This document shows positions 23,871-34,373 of a DNA stretch of 64,000 nt, in pieces. The stretch covers positions 51,817,891-51,881,890 of the forward strand of contig JALGPY010000003.1 in the NCBI GenBank assembly GCA_023055425.1, written 5' to 3'. Source of the DNA: Linanthus parryae (Eukaryota; Streptophyta; Magnoliopsida; Ericales; Polemoniaceae). The notes beneath the pieces are model-generated. The model worked only from the letters and a program-made list of their open reading frames with translations, was not told the origin of the DNA and did not search any database. Made by a program: the position numbers and the translations under genes. Position 1 is the first letter of the stretch, and every line of letters starts with the position of its first letter.

Positions 23871-24359
23871 TGTCAGGAACTTGAGGTTCCTGACCTAGAT
23901 TTCACAGAAGAAGAGAGATCCGAGAGAGAGAGGAAGAAGATGATTTGCAGAGAATAACAATTTTCATAATCCAAATCAAGTGAAAATACAGTACTTATAC
24001 ACTTTTGGGATCTAATAGAAATAACAGAAGTTTAGGGCCAACTTGTAATAACACTAAATGGCTAACGGCTTGTGCCACGGTGGCATCGTGACGCTTCTCG
24101 CCCAATCAGCTGCCAAGCTAGTGCCACGCCAGACGCCACGCCATCCTGCTGAGTGGAACGATGCCGTTCCACTTACACAATTCAAACCCAACGTTTAAAC
24201 ACAGACTAACGGCCCAGATCCTCCCGATTTCATGATCGTACGGTTACTGCTACTCCAAAGTTCATGTCATTAGTTTATACCTCTTTGCACTTCAGTCCAC
24301 ATTATAGGTCATCAGTTTACTTTTCTTTTCACTTTGGTCCTTCTCTTTATCACCTGACA
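23871..24359 (-). repeat. Element A 5' LTR (right copy)
   Basis: A 489-bp copy, nearly identical to the left LTR, with the primer-binding site just inside it. Confidence 0.95.
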
Positions 24360-24364
24360 CCGCC

Positions 24365-25188
24365 ACAGAAACAGAAGCCACCAGACCCATCAGGTCTTCT
24401 CGCCGGAAAAACACGGACCCAGGAGCTTCCACCCACCAATGGCAGCAACCCGATCCGCCTGATTCCGACCGACCACCAACCGGCGAAGTATCACCTCCAT
24501 CGCCGGAGCTTCCTCCCAATCCACCTTGGCTAGCTCTTCATCCGGCCTCTATCCCGTCGGTCTCGTCCTCGCCATTCCCCGTCCAGTCGCTGCCAAACCC
24601 AGCTCCAACGTCGTTCTGTGCTCCGTCGGGAAGTCCGCAACAACCGTGGCCGCCGCCGTCGTGCCAGGCGCCACAATCCCAGCAGCTCCATCCGGCGGTC
24701 CAAGCATTCAACGCTACGATTCAAGGTATTTTGTCGGCGTACCAGACTCCGCCACCAGCCTCGCCTTCTCCGGCGCCACCAACCTGCAATTACAACAGCC
24801 TCCACCACCTACCCACGGTTTACACCACCAACCCGACGGGTTCACTGAAGGAGTCAATTAGGGCTCCCAACATTACTGGCTGTTTTCACAAAGTGGGCTG
24901 TCATCCTTTGGGCCTAATTGTAGTGTTGGGTCCACTTCAGAATTAATTGGGCCTGCTTCTTCACTTGTCCATTTTGGGCCAAATTCCTCATTACCACCTA
25001 ATGCAACAAACTCCACGTATGGGCCTTATTTTTCCACATATATCTTCTTATTATAGTGGGCTAAATACTCACAGTGGGCTCCACTCAACCGCCACATCTC
25101 TTGGACCCAATCCTACTTTTGCTTATGGCTATGGGTCCCGTTCTCCGAACCGCCTTGAGGACAAGGCGATTTTCAACCGCGGGGGAGT
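24365..25188 (+). other. Element B internal region, second part
   Basis: This resumes after element A. It is proline- and serine-rich in translation (one open frame covers 24526-24861) with no retroviral domain. It ends with a purine-rich tract before the right LTR. Probably the remainder of a gag-like or spacer region. Confidence 0.55.
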
Positions 25189-25530
25189 TGATACGGGTCA
25201 ACCCTACGATCATGGTCAACAATATTATTATCATTATCGTTAATTAGATAATTAGTAGTTTATTTATTTAATTAGTCGTTAATTATTTATTTTATTTCAT
25301 TAATTAGTTTATTTAATTATTTAGTGAACCGGGCTAGGTCCGTAAAAGTCTAGGGTTAGGGTTAGTTTCTATTTAAATAGTTGTAGTCCTAAGTTATTAT
25401 CATGGAATAAGAAGTATTTTATTGAATTTATTCACTTATTTTTCGTATTCGTAGTTTTTTGTAGCGTCACGAACTCCTGGTAGAGATTCGTAGCCTCTCT
25501 CAAGCTACTGGTACGATACTGGGTGTATCA
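25189..25530 (+). repeat. Element B right LTR
   Basis: A 342-bp copy of the left LTR with several substitutions and small indels, ending GGGTGTATCA next to the TCCAT duplication. Confidence 0.9.
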
Positions 25531-25541
25531 TCCATGTATCA

Positions 25542-27242
25542 AACTTGGTGATACTAAGTATCTGACTCATTACTAAATAAACAAAAAAAAAAATGCTTCA
25601 TTTAAATTTTGTAATTACCCTTGAGGTTTCTGCTCGAATCCACGAAAGTCAATAATTCTTAAAGTCACTGAAAATTTAATTGGCAATATGTAGAAAATGT
25701 TGGTATACCACAATCTTTGTGGATTAGTCGAAGTGCGCGGAAGTTGGTCCGACCATTACGGTTAACAAAAAGAATAATTGTACACGTATCAACATCTTGC
25801 AAAAATCACTTTTATGCAAAATATAAATAAAATGAGGAAAAAATGAGCTCCAATAGACGATGCATATCCCCATGCATTTTGCAGAACATGCATCTTCCTC
25901 TCTATCAATAGCTAACAAAAATGTAGGGATGCAAAATTTTGTGTCTATCTCTCTCCTCTCATGCATCCTCAATATGAATATTTTAACTTCTCATAACTAC
26001 AAAATGTATAAATTGCATTACACTGCTGGAGCAAAACTACAAATGCATGTCATGCAAACTTGAAAACATGCAAAAAATACCTACTAGACGCACCACTATC
26101 TAAAGCAGTTTTACAGATATATACGATGTGGCAAGTTTGAACATTATTAGATCATCATTTTCGGACATATTATTTTGTTACAAAAGCTTGTTAAATAAAT
26201 AGTTTCTATAAATGGTCCCCAATAGAATAGGCAGAATCATATCTTAGCAACAATATAGATAAGTTTAAGAAATATTAGGCTTCAACAGGTTATGCATTTG
26301 AAAATGTAAAATATATATTGGACATTTTCCTTGCCAAACTGTAAAATACAATATCCGGCATCGTCCTAGCCAAAGTTTGGCGAGGAGTTATACATCACTA
26401 TCTCGAGCAACAACTAACATGTGTGCTAGTGACATGTAACTTCCTCCTATTTTATTTCGAACATTATTTTTATTCATTTTTTCACCCACAACGTCTCCAA
26501 CAGAAGGATGTGAAAGTTATAAAACGTAGATTTTTTAAACTTTGCATTACATAAATTTTAAAGGTTCACTCCAAGAATATAATTTATTTTGTTATAGTCA
26601 AATTTTGCAATTCCGAAATACATGAGAGAAAAGAGTTAGACACATTATTTTGCATTTCGATTTTTTAATTCTCTAAATATATCAAGAAAGATGCATATTT
26701 TGTAAAATACATGTTGATTTGCATAACATGTTGGACTTTAATATATCACTAACTTTTTAGTATTTTTGTTAATAATGCATCTTGCATGAACTATTGAAGA
26801 AGATACTACTATTTATGCGATGAGTGGTTTCATCTAATACCGCAAGAGTATTATCTAAAAAGTTAGGCCATTTGAATTAATAAAATGTACTTAAAAATGG
26901 AATCACAATAGTCCCTTGTACCCTAATAAGTTAGTAATCCATACACAACCCCAGTAACAAGCGTGTTTAAAGGGTTTATTCGGCTATTTCTCCACCCAAA
27001 AAAAAAATTATCGTTGTACTAGTTGAGTTAGTCGGACTTACATTCTTAAGATTTTTGGACAGTTGTTTAGAGATCTTGAGCTCGAACTTTGAGGTCATTT
27101 AAAGATTACTGACATCTCTAATAGTTAAACTAATTATGTAGTTTTTTTAAGAAGTAAATTTTATCCATTTTAAAATATGCATAACATGATTTTGTAAGTA
27201 CTTAGTGCACTGCATTTTTATGATTTCATAGTTATTGAATAT
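25542..27242. other. AT-rich intergenic region, no gene seen
   Basis: No coding exon or intact element was found apart from the left arm of a degenerate inverted repeat (25858-25975). Confidence 0.5.
25858..25975 (+). repeat. Left arm of a degenerate long inverted repeat
   Basis: CATTTTGCAGAACATG..ATC..TCTATCTCTCTC..CATGCA is mirrored in reverse complement at about 28738-28855. The arms enclose about 2.8 kb, including the MULE at 27252-28726, and may be the ends of an older DNA element. Confidence 0.5.
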
Positions 27243-27251
27243 TTTTTATTT

Positions 27252-28726
27252 GGGTAAAAGACAAAATACACCCTCCTTAGATGGGTTATATACAAAAACA
27301 ACCTCATTGTTTGGGGATATACAAAAACCACCCTGACGTTGGACAAATACCACCCCTCTGTTAGTGACAGCTAGTAAAATGGTACAATCTAATTTTTTAT
27401 GACCATTTTGCCCCTATTTGTGTTTTTGTGTTAACTTTGTTTATGTTCTTGTGTTCTTGGTGTTCTTGAACACCACCACCACCACCACGCCACCACCAAC
27501 GCATCAACAGCAACAACCCCACCACCACCACCAACAACAGCAACAACATCAACACCACCACCACTACTAAAATAAGATTATTTGGAAGAAGCAAACACAC
27601 AAATCTGTATCTACAGACATCAACATAGAAATCAAAACCACATTTTATTTCTTTGTACCATCTTTCTTTTCTCTGTCTTGTCTTGTACAATGAGTGCTTG
27701 TGAGCTCAAGACTTAACATCAATCATACTCCTCCCTCCATGAATAGACACAAAAGAATAACCAAGAAGAACCCAGATGAACCCAAACAAGAAAAAATCAA
27801 AACTTTTCTCAATAATTCACAATTTCGAGTGCAAGAAGGGATTTTTCAGCTCCTTGTCGGTTTCGAGCCATCAATAAAACGCAGAAAAGGTTTTGGATTA
27901 GGGTGTAGGGACAAATTTTGTTGTTTATACGAGCAAGATGACTCTGACAACGGCTTGAACAACTCCTTATCCCACCTATCCCTCCGGGTACAGTAAAAGA
28001 AGGGTTTTTGAACAAAGGGTATGAACAATGGTCTGAGATAGGAGGAGCTTGCTATGTTCACAAGATCGACTTTTTCTTCCTTGATTGTTAGATACATCAA
28101 CATGTGCAGGTTAATCAAGACTTATTCAAATTGACAGATTCGTCCATCAGGAGATGAACCCACTTGATATTTTGCAACACCCATCGAAAAACCCAGAAAA
28201 TAATCAAATTGATAGATCTGATAGCCACAGTTCAATTGATTGAGGGAAGAGATATTTGTGCCGATTACCCGTTCTCCTTACCAGTCTCCTGTGTCTTTAC
28301 TTCACAGGAGACTCTGACACCGGAGTCGTCCCTTCTCCTCTCGCCTGAACCAGCGCCACCGCACCGCCAGAGACGAGAACCAGATTTGAACCAGCGTCGT
28401 CTCTTCACCATCACCGGAGGCAAGAGAAGGAGGAGGGAGATGACGAAGAGGGTGGTTGAGGACGGTTGTGTGCGGTGAAGGCAGCGGGGATGGAGAGAGA
28501 GAGGGGTGGGAAGGAGGAAGACGCCTGGGAAAGTGAGGAAGAAGAAAAAAAATTGTTTATATTGTGGTATTTTTTTCCAAAATCAGGGTAAATATGTCTT
28601 TTTACCCCTCCGTTAGGGTTCCGTTATTTTCCGTCCACTGTCAGGGGTGGTTTTTGTATATCCCCGAACAATGAGATTGTTTTTGTATATAATCCATCTA
28701 AGGAGGGTGCATTTTGTCTTTTACCC
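27252..28726. mobile_element. Non-autonomous MULE, 1,475 bp, copy 1
   Basis: Long terminal inverted repeats of about 90-110 bp start GGGTAAAAGACAAAAT and contain twice a VATATACAAAAAC block. The 9-bp target duplication TTTTTATTT lies at 27243-27251 and 28727-28735, as Mutator-like elements produce. No transposase is encoded. The interior holds CCA/CAA repeats (27470-27545), CT-rich DNA and a GC-richer 3' part (28290-28500) that may be captured host sequence. The same family occurs at 47114-48565. Confidence 0.9.
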
Positions 28727-28737
28727 TTTTTATTTTT

Positions 28738-28855
28738 ATTGACATGCAAAAAGATGAGAGAGATAGAATCATAGATTTGCATGTATAATTTCAAATTAGT
28801 TATTAATAAAAAAGAAGATATATGTTCTGCAAAATACATGAACATGTATTAGAAT
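28738..28855 (-). repeat. Right arm of the degenerate long inverted repeat
   Basis: The reverse complement of 25858-25975 with clear but imperfect matching (TTTTGCAGAACAT, TCTATCTCTCTC). It begins just after the 9-bp duplication that borders the MULE. Confidence 0.5.
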
Positions 28856-29073
28856 AGTATTTTTAACTATCTTCTTTATAATTTGCACAACATAACGATT
28901 TAGCCTTTTCATTTCCCAGCTTGTCAGACCGGACTCTTTCAGTCTGACTTATTTCTCTGTTATAATTTGCCCGAAAGGGTACTGTTTGTGGCTCCACTTA
29001 AAAGAAAGATCTCGTGGTGACTCGTGAGTCGTGACAAGTGACATTAAACTGTAATCTGGCACCCTCTATGCAT
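28856..29073. other. Short intergenic stretch, no gene seen
   Basis: AT-rich DNA between the inverted repeat and the hAT MITE; the last 8 bases are the MITE target duplication. Confidence 0.5.
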
Positions 29074-29641
29074 TAGGGGTGAGCACGGACCGGGTTGGAC
29101 CGGTTTTGCCGAGTATTCCTACCCGACCCAATATGTACGGGTTGAAGAATGTTCAACCCAAACCTACCCAATGATTTGTGATACCCAAACCAATCGTAAC
29201 GTATCGACTCGGTCCGGTTCGGACCGGTTAATCGGGTTGAAAAATCTTTAAATTTTACTTGAAAAAATACATTTATTTGGTTAATTATCTTTGTAATATT
29301 GTTTATATAAAATTTGAGGTTGGAAACATAAAGTTATTTTCTATGAAAGAGAAATGACGTGAGAAAAGTCAAATATTAAAATTGTCTTTAACTTGTAAAA
29401 CTTAATTTTTAAGCCATATATCTAAATAAAATTTACATTGTTTACATATTTAAATGTTAATCGGACCGGTTCGGTTTTAAACGGGTATGTCACTTTCAAA
29501 CCCATGATCAATCGAACTTTGTTCGGGTTGACAAATCCATACCCATAATCAATCAATTAGCATTGATCGATGCTAAATTCGGACCGGTTTGGTGCGGGGC
29601 GGTTCGGGGAGGCGGGTTGGGCCGGGTTTTGCTCACCCCTA
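29074..29641. mobile_element. hAT-type MITE, 568 bp, in the promoter region of CoA-ligase copy 2
   Basis: Ends TAGGGGTGAGCA and TGCTCACCCCTA are inverted repeats of hAT type. The 8-bp duplication CTATGCAT at 29066-29073 and 29642-29649 is exact. Many internal copies of GGACCGGTT and AACCGGTCC. It ends 150 bp before the start codon at 29792, so it may carry or disrupt regulatory sites. Confidence 0.92.
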
Positions 29642-29791
29642 CTATGCATGGTAAAATCATGTAACGCGAAAATAAATAAATAAATAAGAAGAGCTTAGCA
29701 CCCGTCGTGCCGGAATACACTATTTCCCGACCAACACAGACACCTCCTCCTCCTCCGTCCTCAACCCAATCAATCCTCCATCTCCATCACA

Positions 29792-32700
29792 ATGCCGAAC
29801 CCAAACATTCCCATCGACCCCAGAAGTGGCTTCTGTTCCGAAACCAAAGTCTACCATTCTCTCCGACCACGCCCTCCTCTCCCACCGGAAACTTCCCCTC
29901 TCTCCATCACCAACTACGTCTTCACCCTCCTCCGTCACAACACTCCCTCGCCCGAAAAAACCCCAATTCAACTCATCGACGCCCTCACCCTTAACAAAAT
30001 CCCCTACACCCAACTCATTTCCCGTACAAAATCCCTCGCTGCCTCTCTTCAACAACTATATCGCCTCTCCAGAGGCGACACCGCCTTCGTCCTCTCCCCA
30101 AATTCAATTCACCTCCCCATTCTCTACCTCTCTTTACTCTCCCTCGGCGTCATCGTCTCTCCCTCCAATCCTGCCAGCTCGCCGTCGGAGATTTCTACCC
30201 AAATTAACCTCTCCAAACCGGTTATCGCATTCGCCACCACAAATACTGCCCACATGGTTCCCTCACTCACGCATCCAACGATTCTTCTCGACTCGTCGGA
30301 ATTCGAGTCCATGACGACGAAGCCGAGTCCAGAACTCGCCGGAAGTTCCGTATCCCAGTCCGACACTGCGGCGATTCTCTACTCCTCCGGAACAACGGGG
30401 AAATTCAAAGGCGTGGAGCTGACTCACCGGAACTTCATTTCCCTCATTGCCGGCTCGCAAGCTTCACGCCCAATGCGAGGTTCTCCGGCGGTCGCGTTCT
30501 GCGCGGTGCCGTATTTTCACATTTACGGGTTTCTCTACTCCCTGAGGGCGGTGGCGATGGGGGATAGTTTGGTGTTTATGGGGAAGTTTGATTTGAGGGT
30601 GATGGTTAGAGCGATTGAGGAGTTGAAGGTCACTCACTTGGCTTTGGCACCGCCTACTATTGTTAACATGGTGAATACGAGTGGTTTGATCGACGGTCGG
30701 GATATGGGTTCGCTGGAAGTTGTGGCTTCCGGAGGAGCTCCGTTGTCGAATTCGATGATAGAGATGTTTACGAGAAAGTTCCCTGGCGTTCAACTAGTTC
30801 AGGTTAGGCTACGCCTTCCGGATTTTCGTAATTACAATAATGAGACAATTTCTAAGTGGAAAATAGACTATTGTTCTGAATTTTGATAGCAACAACAAAA
30901 ACAAGCACTATAAAGAAACAATATGCTCCTAGTTTTTGGTATTGCAAGAATGAGAACAATTTTTAAGTGGAAGATTAAAGACTATTGTTCTGAATTCTGA
31001 TAGCAACAACAACAACAACAAGCATAATAAAGAAATAATATGCTCCTAGTTTTCTGCATTCAACTGCATATTATAAATTACAAATTATATACATGATTTT
31101 GACAGCTCTCCGTGCCTTTAGTTTGAACTGGATTGCATAGTTTTGGATAGTTTAAAGATTGTCAGAATTTCCCACGAAAATTATTTTATTGGGTTTTTTT
31201 TGCCAGTCACATAGAACATCATATTACAAACCAAATTAAAGTACAGCCTAACTACAAATTGAGTGTCCACTCAGGGTTCAAACCCTGGTGGTGTACTTTG
31301 GGCATCAAAGTCCTTTCCACTTAGGGTGTGTTTGGAAATGCTTCTGCTGCCAGCACAGCTGCTTTCCGACAGCAGAAGCAGTTTTAGTGTGTTTGGTAAA
31401 AATAAAATTTCTGCTTTTCCGGACAGTTTCTGCTGTCCCACAGCAGTTTTCAGGAAACAAGGGGGGAGATGCTTTTCCAGAAAGTGCTTTTGATTAATTT
31501 ATCTACAACCGATTTTGACCTTATAATTTTTTAAAATATCAATAGTAATCTTTCCGGAAATGACACGTGTCATATATTTTTTGTCATTTTACCCTCTCAC
31601 GGCAACTTCACGGTTGATTTTACCAAACACAAAATTTACTATATCGATATTTCACAGGAGCTTCTACGTAATATTTACCAAACAACATTTTATCAAGAAT
31701 TCACAGCAGCTTTCTACAGTGTTTTCACACAGCAGCTTTCTACCACCGCCACAGCATTCCCAAACTAGCCCTTAGACAAGCCACTTGTTTCGATTTTATT
31801 GGGTTCTTGATTCTACTGATTTTTTATGTATTTGGCATAGGCTTATGGTTTGACAGAAACGACTGGTGGGGTTGCTCGAATGGTTGGTGCAGATGAAGCC
31901 AGGAGAGTGGGGTCTTGTGGTCGGCTCATGCCATATTGCGAAGCCAAAGTTGTGGACCTTGATACTGGTGCGAGTTTACCTCCTTTGAATCATGGGGAGC
32001 TTTGGGTTCGATCGCCATCCATCATGAAAGGTATCGTTATGCATTTCCCCAATTGTTTCAGCTCACTTCTGCTGCTATCATGTTCTTGGACTGAGTTTGT
32101 GTTGGAGTTAGTTTCGTTGCGTTGAGTGTAAGTTCTCTTTGTAGTTACTTTGGAGTTTGGACCCTTGAATCACGGAAACTGTTGCAAGTTGAAGTGAAGA
32201 GAGGATGATAACCGTAGCAAAGTTGGCTCAATTTGAGATTCTAAATTGGACCTTAGAGAAACAAAGGTCTGTTTCAGCTCCATCAGAATGGGAACTTTAG
32301 AGGGTTAGGATCCGCAGAGTAGTCTTTGTTTTCTACGAGATGTTAAGTTGACAAATTGCTGACAGAGTTATTTTTTAGAGTGTACAGCAGTATATACTTG
32401 GCAAATTATTCCCTGCTCACCTAGTTTGTTTAATGCCTTGGGATTACTTCTCCTTTGTTTCTTTCGTATTATAAGTATTCTTGTTTTTGTTATGTTCAAC
32501 GTTTGAACATCTTGTGGATGTCTTATGTTTCCAAGGAATAGTGAAGAATATCTTATCCTAATAATTCAGCCAGGCACTACTTCTTCGCCTGAATAAACTA
32601 CTATAATAAAATACATTCAGAGCTACTGCTAATAGGTGTTTTTGCGCAACTTCACGCTCTTGCTTAAACACATCTACCTCATACATCGTGCTGTTCCAAC

Positions 32701-33733
32701 ACTACAGGGTACGTGGATGACAAAGAATCAACAGAAGCTGTTCTGGATTCTGAGGGATGGCTAAGAACTGGGGACATCTGTTATTTTGACACAGAAGGGT
32801 TCCTGTATGTGGTGGACCGTCTGAAGGAGTTAATCAAGTACAAAGGTTATCAGGTAATATATTTACTTTGGCAATGCAAGAACGCTTAACATCAATTCAG
32901 ATACAAAGTTCAGTTGAAAATTCCTTTTTTTTTCTTTCCCATCACGTGCTATGTTTGTTGCATCGAATTAGGTTGCTCCTGTTGAGCTGGAGAATCTACT
33001 TCAAACCCATCCCGATGTTGTTGATGCCGCTGTTGTTCCGTAAGTAGTGTCTATTTTGCTTACACGTGGGCTAGGTGAAGTTGTTTATTCTTTCTCTCCG
33101 TATCTTTTACCATGGGTTTGGAAAATATATCCTTCTCCTGGATAGGTCATTCTAACATTTTAAAGTTATTTTTGATGTGCTTGGCTTATGTTTGTCCATT
33201 CTTTTTACCGGGATATGCATTAAACCTGGAAGAATTCCTATTTTCTGTGTCGTTCTGGAACTGAACTTTTGTGCTAATAAACTTTATTGGCTAGTTTTTT
33301 TAACACAAGAAAGGGTGTACTTTGTTCCACCAAACCGGGTATTTTTCATTGTTATTTGGAAAAATGATCTCTATTTTCATAGTTTGGGTTTCAATTAATT
33401 GGCAGCCTAACACATGTTCAGGTATCCAGATGAGGAAGCAGGACAAGTACCCATGGCTTTCATTGTAAGAAGACCTGGGAGCAACATCACTGAATCTCAG
33501 ATTACAGATTTTGTTGCCAGAGAGGTAGTTTCTTCGGTTAATTTTTATCATTTTTTTTTTTTAATTTCTTACTGTATAGATGATGAAATTACTACTCCCC
33601 ATGGTAGGTTGCTCCGTACAAGAAAATAAGGCGAGTATCATTTGTCAGCTCAATACCCAGAAATGCACCTGGCAAGGTGTTGAGAAGAGAGCTAATCAAG
33701 TTAGCTTTATCGAACCTTTCACCGAAATTGTAA
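29792..33733 (+). CDS. 4CLL9-like: 4-coumarate--CoA ligase-like protein, peroxisomal type (copy 2)
   Basis: A tandem paralogue of 5638-9899 with the same reaction. Exons: 29792-30802, 31841-32030, 32708-32853, 32972-33039, 33422-33524, 33608-33733; exons 2-6 are exactly as long as in copy 1 (190, 146, 68, 103, 126). 547 aa. The ATP-binding loop [10 protein letters not shown] starts at Ser198, YGLTETTGG follows exon 2 start, GWLRTGD and KYKGYQVAPVELE are intact, and the catalytic Lys is K529 in PGKVLRREL. The C-terminus is SPKL; PKL is a weaker plant PTS1 than the SKL of copy 1, so import may differ. All catalytic motifs are present, so both copies look functional. Differences in the acyl pocket region (ASGGAPLS here, GSGGASLP in copy 1) hint at substrate divergence. 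Confidence 0.93.
30845..31060 (+). repeat. Two-copy tandem repeat (about 112 bp) in intron 1 of CoA-ligase copy 2
   Basis: CAATTT..AAGTGGAA..GACTATTGTTCTGAAT..GATAGCAACAAC..ATATGCTCCTAGTTTT occurs twice, starting at 30845 and 30957. The second copy has more AAC triplets. Confidence 0.8.
31324..31771. mobile_element. Harbinger/Tourist-like MITE, 448 bp, in intron 1 of CoA-ligase copy 2
   Basis: Ends GGGTGTGTTTGG and CCAAACTAGCCC are imperfect inverted repeats. The 3-bp duplication TTA (31321-31323 and 31772-31774) fits PIF/Harbinger. The interior contains inverted CAGCAG..CTGCTG blocks. Copy 1 lacks it at the matching intron. Confidence 0.75.
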
Positions 33734-34305
33734 TTTCATTGTGCTTTGTTTTTGTTTGGTCGTTATACCAATCAGTACAAAGTAAAATATTGTAACTACT
33801 GTTCTTGATAATGCTGCTGCAGTTATCTTATTGTTGTGTACAAGGACCAGCTCAATGATATCTCTCTCTTGCTAAACAAGTAGCATGCCTCTGTCTCCTA
33901 TACTGCAATACATATGTATGCATTTTTGCACATTTAAAAAAAATACAACTGTCTCCAAATAAATAATATCAAAGAATCAATGGAAAAAAAGGTCACTTGA
34001 GGGTTCCCTATTTCTCTCATTAAAAAGTATGCAAAACTGACATCATCATGTATGAACATCATGGTAAAATAGTTGCCGGTGTGCCCGAAACGCTAATTCA
34101 CTTGGGAGAAAATTATAAAAGAAAGCTGCCAAACGGAGTAGTATAGGCTATTTCACACACTTAGACACAGGAAAGACATCATGCATGGATCAAGACTTGG
34201 TTGTCTATTTCTGTTTAGATTTTGCCATCCGCGTCTTAATCAACACTTTCTACTTAAATTGACTGCCCCTCTGTCACCTCTTTCTCAAAAATAAGCAAGC
34301 AAAGA

Positions 34306-34359
<54 letters not shown>

Positions 34360-34373
34360 CTGAGCCCCTGATC
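33734..34373. other. Intergenic region before the beta-glucosidase gene, with a CT microsatellite
   Basis: The 640 bp from the stop of CoA-ligase copy 2 to the next start codon contain a (CT)n run at about 34307-34356, 18 bp before the ATG at 34374, so it probably lies in the 5' UTR. CT-rich leaders are common in plant promoters. No clear TATA box was seen. Confidence 0.6.

Larger units (their letters stand above)
12531..24359 (-). mobile_element. Element A: young Ty3/Gypsy LTR retrotransposon, split by organellar-like DNA
   Basis: LTRs at 12531-13018 (488 bp) and 23871-24359 (489 bp) start TGTCAGGAAC and end ACCTGACA. By eye they differ by one substitution (GGAATGATG/GGAACGATG) and one indel. 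The 5-bp duplication CCGCC lies at 12526-12530 and 24360-24364. Domain order on the minus strand is gag, zinc knuckle, protease, RT, RNase H, integrase, then a chromodomain-like tail: Ty3/Gypsy order, chromovirus-like. The gag is interrupted by about 6.2 kb at 17000-23175. There is also a frame change near 15000, so this copy is not autonomous. Very similar LTRs imply a recent insertion. Confidence 0.95.
11783..25530 (+). mobile_element. Element B: small non-autonomous LTR retrotransposon, host of element A
   Basis: LTRs at 11783-12123 (341 bp) and 25189-25530 (342 bp) both begin TGATACGGGTCAACCCTA and end GGGTGTATCA. They are flanked by the 5-bp duplication TCCAT at 11778-11782 and 25531-25535. 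Without element A, the internal region is only about 1.2 kb and has no protease, reverse transcriptase or integrase, so B depended on proteins made elsewhere. A purine-rich GCGGGGGAGT precedes the right LTR. LTR mismatches are more numerous than in element A, in keeping with B being older. Confidence 0.9.
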
